A stretch of 64,000 nt of DNA from Mimachlamys varia (lineage: Eukaryota; Mollusca; Bivalvia; Pectinida; Pectinidae): the NCBI GenBank assembly GCA_947623455.1, contig OX392530.1, forward strand, positions 27,931,405 through 27,995,404. Direction: 5' to 3'. The position numbers and the translations under genes are program-made. The notes under the pieces are model-generated. The model did not search any database, was not told the origin of the DNA, and was given only the letters and a program-made list of their open reading frames with translations. Shown here piece after piece: positions 58,453 to 64,000 of the stretch (position 1 is its first letter; each line of letters opens with the position of its first letter).

Positions 58453-58500
58453 ATTTTTTGTCCGACCCGTAGTCACGTGACAGAATGGGCGGAGCCAACG
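58453..58500 (-). promoter_or_regulatory. Leader/promoter of the SWIM gene
   Basis: On the minus strand: GGGCGG, then CACGTGAC, then ACGGGTCGGACAAA, just upstream of ATG 58444. Shared words with the + strand leader at 51247-51290. Confidence 0.5.
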
Positions 58501-58721
58501 TAACATTTGTGGATCGGCGTATTATCTTTCGCAGTATTCTGCAAACGTGCACGCGGTTTTAGGCATATAACACCAAATACCAGAAAAAAACACCAAACGT
58601 ACCAAACTATGGTTGAAATTATAGATTTTCCATCAAAAAATGTACTTTGTGGTCTATTTTGGTCATGTATTTTTGGTAAAAAACACTTCTGTCATAGTGA
58701 ATTGTTCTGTACCTAGTCCTT

Positions 58722-60720
58722 AATCGAGTCGAGAAAGTTGACAGTGCAGAATGGGCAACGAAAATAATACCGGTCTTGAAGCAAGACGGGTCTGTAATAA
58801 TTTGTGGCGACTTTAAGATTACATTAAACCCAGTGCTAGATTTGCCCGATTATCCCCTACCAACAAATGGGGAGCTGTTCACCAAACGAAATGGAGGATA
58901 TATTCCAGCGTGCAATGGGAACCGTATTACATGAATTGGATCGTATTTGGCTGTATCCTGGATAATGTACTTGTAACAAGAAAAGATGATGTAACCCATC
59001 AGCAAAATCTGGATGCTGCACTACATCGTTTGGACAACTATGGTGTCAAGTTGAAGAAAACCGAGTGTAACTTCATGAAAGAGGAGGTGGACTATTTTGC
59101 TTTTGTTGTCAATAAAAAAGGGATCCACCCATCACAGCCCAAAATAGAGGCTATCGTACAGTTGAAAGATCCTCAAAACAAGAAAGAACTGCAGTCATGG
59201 TTAGAAATTGTTAACTATTGTCAAAAGTTTATACCTGACATGTCTACAATTGTATAACCTATCACAGCATTACTGCCTGATAGTGTTGATTGGAATTAGA
59301 CAGCAGATTGTCATTCTCCATGTGTGAAAGTCACAGAACGTTTGGTGTATTCAAAGGTATTTATTCATTATGACCCGGGAAAGCCTGTAATGGTGGCGGT
59401 TGATGCATCTTCATATGGCTTGGGAGCCGTGATCTCTCACACTATTGAGAATGATGACCGACCAATCGCATACGCGTTGCATACACTCACTTCCGCCGTC
59501 CGACGAGAAAAAACTATTCTCAAATTGAGAAAGAAGCGCTGGCGATCATATATGGTGTTCGAACATTTCACCAATATCTCTATGGTCGAAAGTTTATGTT
59601 GCTGATGGACCATACGTCTTTGACTCTCAGTGTCTTAGCTACTTCGTCTATCCAGTTGTCACCATACCAATTTGATATCAAGTATAGGCCAACTACCCAG
59701 GACGGGAATACTGATACCTTGTCCCGTTTCCCCTGTTGATAATGAGGATTCTTCTTCCCACCAAGGTGAACAAACTTCAATTGAATAAATTACCTATAGC
59801 AGCGGCTCAGATTGCTAGGGCAACGAAAAATATTAAGGTGTTGTCTAGTGATGTTACTAATGGGTAATCATACAAAAAACCAGAGAAAGTGTTACTTCCC
59901 TTTTTCCACGTCCGAGAGGAGCTGACAGTGGAAGAAGGATGTGTCTTGACGGGAGTACGAGTTATTGTTCCTCATCGCTACCGGGACGAAATTTTTAACG
60001 AGATACATGGTAACCATCCCGTGATGGTTAGGATGAAGACCCTGGTGAGATTGTTCGTTTGGTTGTCACATTTGGATATGGATACAGTAACCAAGGTGGC
60101 AAAGGGTGAATGTTGTAGAAAACAACTACCGAACACGCCAAAGTCGCGCCCCAACCCATGGTTATGGCCAAACAAACCTTGGGAACGCGTACATCTTGAC
60201 CATGTAGGACCGTTCTTGAACAGTATGTTCGTAGTCGTGGTCGACGCCCATTCAAAATGACTAGATGTTGTCAGGATGTCATCAACCAATGCTAAAAGCA
60301 CGATCACGCGCTTCGATACATGTACGGACGGACTACCGAAAGAGGTAAGTGTCTGACAATGGACCCCAGTTTGTTGAGTTTGAATCTTGTTTTAAAAAAA
60401 TAATGGTGTCAAACATATCCAATCGGCACCGTGTAATTCAAGTTCGAACGGTGAGGCCGAACGTGCGGTTTGAACTTTTAAAACTTGGATGAGGAACTTA
60501 GAGGATGAGGAAGGAACATTGAACCAGAAACTGGCGTCATTCCTATTGTCATACAGAAATATTCCTCATTCCCTTACCAAGGTCACCCCAGCTGAGTTGT
60601 TCATGGGCAGGAAGCTCAGAACTCGTTTGGACATTATCAGACCAAATTTAGAACAATCCGTTCAATTACGTACTAAACATCGCGTAAAACAGGGTCGCGA
60701 ACATGAAGTTCGAGACTAAG
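58722..60720 (+). pseudogene. Decayed Gypsy-type pol (RT, RNase H, integrase)
   Basis: The + strand frames give the start of RT (58730-58900: VDSAEWATKIIPVLKQDGS, GDFKITLNPVLD, DYPLPT), then jump to the region just past the active site (58950-59257: VLVTRKDDVTHQQNL, LKKTECNFMKEEV, GIHPSQPKIEAI). The catalytic core between is deleted and the Asp pair is altered. RNase H follows (59380-59600: VAVDASSYGLGAVI), then integrase pieces (59889-60260: EIHGNHPVMVRMKTLVR, PWERVHLDHVGPF) and the integrase C-terminal part (60489-60719: PHSLTKVTPAELFMGRKLRT). No LTRs, gag or protease were found. Confidence 0.85.
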
Positions 60721-60805
60721 TGATGGTACATGACTACGGGGGTATCGCGTAAAACAGGGTCGCGAACATGAAGTTCGAGACTAAGTGATGGTACATGACT
60801 ACGGG
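60681..60805 (+). repeat. 60-bp tandem duplication in the integrase tail
   Basis: The 60-bp segment starting CGCGTAAAACAGGGTCGCG and ending ATGACTACGGG occurs at 60681-60740 and 60746-60805, with five bases between. Confidence 0.93.
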
Positions 60806-60908
60806 TGTGCGAAGCGAAAAACCATCATGGATTCGTGGACTTATTCTGTAATTTATTTACTGACAGACGTGCTTTCATTTTATTAGTGTCCAAAGTGATT
60901 CCTAAGAA
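60806..60908. other. Junction between Gypsy and DIRS relics
   Basis: No recognisable boundary repeat; the + strand Gypsy relic stops and the minus strand DIRS relic begins. Confidence 0.4.
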
Positions 60909-61690
60909 TTACAAGCTTTCACAAGGACCCTTAGTTTTGTGAGGAGAAACTGGGATATTGAGTGTCGTCAAAACCTTGGGCAGAATTGCCATGGATCGTT
61001 CAGCTACCACGTTTGGTCCGTCGATTACAAGACAACCATTCAGGTATTGAATTATGTATTCTAGCTGGTAGTTAGTTGATAAAATCCAACAGATTGCTGT
61101 TGATACCAGATCAAATATCTTGGGACTCAAACGGCATCCAAAGGCAGTTTGGTTTAATAATAGTACTGTTTTTTTCCCAGCATATACCATAGAAAGGCCA
61201 GAGTTTGGAAGAAACAGGTATAAGCTTGAAGGCATCTGTTATATCAAGTTAAAACAATTTTGAGTGCCTTCCTGAATATTGTATTTGTTTAATGGCATCA
61301 TCAAAACTGACATACGGCAATGAGTATCCCTACTTATCAATTAAATCGTTAATGCTGCTATTATTGGAATCATGAGGTGCAGAAAGTTCAACAATTAGAC
61401 GTTTTTTGTCCGAGTATTTTTCAGGCCCTATTCCGTTTGGATTTATCCTGTATACATCAAAAGGTGGCCCTTTAAAGGGACCGATCAGGATTTTTTGTTT
61501 GTTTTGACTTCATTGATTATAAGTTTTTCAACAAACTCTGGTTCAGCAATAACACTTTTTAACTTCTTACATACTAGCAATGTATCTGGTATCGAAGAGA
61601 TTCCTGTGTCAAAACCTTCAGTTAATCCGGAAATTAAAGACCGCACAAAGCTTTCATCGAGATGGTCTGTCAATTCTGATTCTAATGATG
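60909..61690 (-). pseudogene. Decayed DIRS-like reverse transcriptase
   Basis: From high to low coordinates: DHLDESFVRSLISGLTEGF and EPEFVEKLI (61485-61673), GPFKGPPFDVYRINPNGIG and LIVELSAPHDS, SFDDAIKQIQYSG (61260-61480), then GCRLSPKIFDLVSTAICWI and SPHKTKGP (60909-61235). These are the RT blocks of DIRS-type tyrosine-recombinase retrotransposons. The active-site YLDD is YLNG here, and a stop and frameshift interrupt the frame. The tyrosine recombinase that should follow is not present. Confidence 0.8.
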
Positions 61691-62630
61691 CTATATTGAT
61701 AGGAGTTAAAGCCTTGAAATCCTGGTGTTGTGCTTGTCATTATTTTGCGGAATCGTTGGTTTTAGATGTTTTAGCCGATTCGACTTAGGGTTTCTTGATG
61801 TGAAGGTAAGGACAATCGTCGCGGGTACAACCATCCTTGTCATTGGAGTTGTTACAGACCTCCTTTCCATAGTGGATAATGTGGGTCCGTCCTTTACTGT
61901 CTGTGTTGCTGTTCCTGGTTAATTTACGGTGTATTGCTTGATATCCTAGGCCATTCAATAAAAGGGGACATCATTCTGCTGTGTTGTTCATGTTGTTACA
62001 GAACTTGCAGATGTAACACCAAAACCCTGAACATATTGTTAAACTGATTTTCGCTTATAGTTCAGTTCACCTTAATGCTACGGTGATGAAACAGGGCTGT
62101 AGCTCCGGCAGCGAAGGCCTCATGACACTCATAAACAACGGATCCAGGAAATGTGGTAGCTAGTTCTATAATAACACGCTCGTGCAAATTAAGTTCTTGC
62201 CTGCGATTTGGGTAACATTCACACATAATGTTTCTATACATGGAAAAGTCCTTAACAAACTCCTGCGATTTCCACAAACGTGGGTCTGTGTGGAACTGGA
62301 CTGATCGCTCCTCAATATCGATGTATCAAGTGTACCTTGATCGATCATAATCATAGGATGGTAATAATAGTACACTGTAAGGCTAAATAAACAATTGGCT
62401 GGCGTATGGCTGAAGGTACAGCTTATATTGTTGGTGGGGATTCAGATGCTACAACCTTCTGTTTTAGCCGGGCGTCATGCTGAGTTACAGGATTGTTTGG
62501 TAGGAATCCTGCTGCAGTTTTGGATCTAGGGTCGATGAGGACACGGCATGTTTTAGTATGACCGGGACCTGTACTGCTGTTGATGTGTTCTGACTCAAGA
62601 TTATCTGTTCCAGCCTAGTTACATGATCCT
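61691..62630 (-). pseudogene. Decayed DIRS-like gag region (C-terminal part)
   Basis: Contains EFVKDFSMYRNIMCECYPNR, RQELNLHERVIIELATTF (62062-62277) and, near 61990-62025, CKFCNNMNNTAE, a broken zinc knuckle. At 62420-62660, in several frames, LAALKDHVTRLEQIILSQN and a following 'DPRSKTAAGFLPNNP'-like block are readable. These are blocks found upstream of RT in bivalve-type DIRS elements as I remember them. Confidence 0.65.
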
Positions 62631-63424
62631 TTAGGGCTGCCAGTGTATCATTATCTGGTCCCGGCTTACCACTGGGTTCGACAGTGTGTGGAGGGATATT
62701 AACTGTTGATGAGGTAGCGTTACGGTTACTGCTGATAACAAAGAGGTCTTCACTATTGTCACACTGCTGTTTTCTTTATATTTATTTTTAGTATGCTTGA
62801 AAGCATTGACGAAAACTGTATTCACATTGAAAAATAGTTTAGTTCCTGAACAATAGCAATGATTATGATTTTAAAAGAATGCTTAAAATAAACAAAGAAT
62901 ATTTTTTTTAAAAAATGCAGTGACAACAAATACTGTCATGTGTAGATAAAATGTTGACAAATGCAAGCGTTCTGTACGGCACCGGAATTACCCTGTCGTC
63001 TGATAGGCCTAGAACTATCCGCCGTCAAGCCATCAGAATTGTTCTTCTACCCGTGTTATATTCAGTATTGCAATGGTCCTCTTAAAATTCAAAGCATACA
63101 AATCACTCCGAAAATCTCACAAAATAAATGTTGTAGATGGAACTACGTTTTGTTCCGGTTATTGTTATGATGGTTGCTAAGACCGTGTCACGAACTGTGT
63201 AACACTTTCCGGCGAAAACGGCTGTTCTGTCTCCGACGTCACTCCAAGGTAAAAACATAAAAAATGCATTTTTTTTATTAAGCTGTGCGTTAACAGATAA
63301 AATAAAAATAATAATGATGTAAACATAAGGAATAAAATTACGTTATTCATGGTAAATATATCCAAAAAGGCAATGCTGTTATGACCTCATGGATGTTGAA
63401 CAAATAAATTTCATTTTTTAAGTA
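62631..63424. other. Diverged interior of the DIRS relic
   Basis: Little coding sequence can be followed. Around 62640-62760 minus frames give serine/threonine-rich linker pieces; 62830-63420 is AT-rich with no motif and may include an unrelated insertion. Confidence 0.4.
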
Positions 63425-63649
63425 TTATTGGAGTAGAATTGTCTTGTAAAAACCTCTGGGGGGTCTTATATTCCTTTCTAGCAGCTGCTCCCTGACTTCA
63501 CTAATTGTCCAGTTATCGGGCTTACTAGAGTCCCACATGTTGTAATGACTACCTTGTACGCTGACATCAGAATCGAGATTGTTTCTAGTGGCAGTGTCTT
63601 GATTTGGAGCTCTCCGTTTTCGTCCACGGGTTTGACCACGTCCAGACAT
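63425..63649 (-). pseudogene. DIRS-like gag N-terminus (SAP-like)
   Basis: Starts MSGRGQTRGRKRRAP, basic and Arg-rich, and continues DNWTISEVREQLLERNI, which resembles a SAP-type DNA-binding helix pair common at the N-terminus of such gag proteins. The frame then leaves the homology at about residue 70. Confidence 0.55.
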
Positions 63650-63941
63650 GATGTTACGTTAGTGGTGTAACGAAGTCTTGGTTGTATGACTTGTTGAAGA
63701 TTGATGTTCTTTAACTGTGATAATCTAGATGTTTAGGTCGAATATATTGAAGTCTTTTAGAGAGGCCAACAAAGTTTTGGAATAAGTCTATCTTTTCTGA
63801 GATTGAAGTCTAGATTAGATGTCTTGACATCCTTACTACCTTAGTTGTAAGTAAGGAGCTATTTATATAGAATATGTGAATTAGTTTTAAGAAGGGGGAC
63901 GTCCTTCAATTGCCAAATCTTTCAATTTCACTTTCAGGTAT
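63650..63941. other. Non-coding stretch upstream of the DIRS gag start
   Basis: Probably leader of the DIRS relic near 63650-63700; nothing else recognised. Confidence 0.4.
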
Positions 63942-64000
63942 GACGATGTGCTATCTATACTAAACAAGAAGTTTGCTGACCTAGTCGATCGTCTATACCT
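63942..64000 (+). CDS. Fragment of a reverse-transcriptase-like reading frame cut by the window edge
   Basis: After TTTCACTTTCAG the frame reads YDDVLSILNKKFADLVDRLY to the window end. It resembles the active-site block of an RT family common in bivalve genomes (YIDDVLSLNN-type). The preceding Asp or Ile of the motif is altered. Only 20 residues are visible. Confidence 0.4.

Overview
The window looks like AT-rich nuclear DNA from an invertebrate animal, most likely a bivalve mollusc. The grounds are spliced, phase-1, one-repeat-per-exon EGF exons joined to a fucolectin-type (FTP, F5/8-like) exon, and many animal transposons: a Tx1/L1-like LINE, other LINEs, mariner, a THAP/DDE element with a SWIM/YqaJ-like partner, Gypsy, DIRS and MITEs. 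There are no prokaryotic operons. The bivalve assignment rests on remembered family resemblance, not on a search.

Layout. Bases 1-6480 are a minisatellite with a 34-bp unit and two main alternating unit types. Bases 6480-12800 are mostly unrecognised non-coding DNA holding a second, unrelated ~34-bp minisatellite (11.6-12.17 kb). A + strand exon at 12.8 kb encodes the first half of an FTP domain. Bases 13.3-15.45 kb hold a 5'-truncated LINE with clear target-site duplications and three tandem copies of a ~465-bp repeat. A LINE with two complete ORFs lies at 19.4-24.77 kb, directly followed by a tRNA-3'-half-like sequence. From 26 to 43 kb the minus strand carries nine EGF-like exons plus the second half of an FTP domain. 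All are phase compatible, and the introns contain MITEs and other dispersed repeats.

From 44 to 47.4 kb there is a decayed minus-strand LINE followed by a decayed mariner. Bases 48.46-49.76 kb hold a ~330-bp direct duplication. Bases 51.25-58.49 kb appear to be one decayed DNA transposon with a THAP plus DDE transposase gene on + and a SWIM-finger (YqaJ-type) gene on -, converging. Another LINE is inserted in one of the transposase exons, with a 14-bp target-site duplication. The rest is a decayed Gypsy pol (58.7-60.8 kb, +) and a decayed DIRS-like gag/RT (60.9-63.65 kb, -), with a fragment of a further reverse-transcriptase-like reading frame at the very end.

The strongest unusual signals are (i) two complementary, phase-matched halves of one FTP domain on opposite strands 30 kb apart, arranged exactly as an inversion of the intervening segment (or an assembly flip) would produce; (ii) the LINE whose ORF1 and ORF2 are in the same frame and separated only by TAA-ATG, lying against a tRNA-like 3' half; and (iii) the two-gene THAP/SWIM transposon relic.
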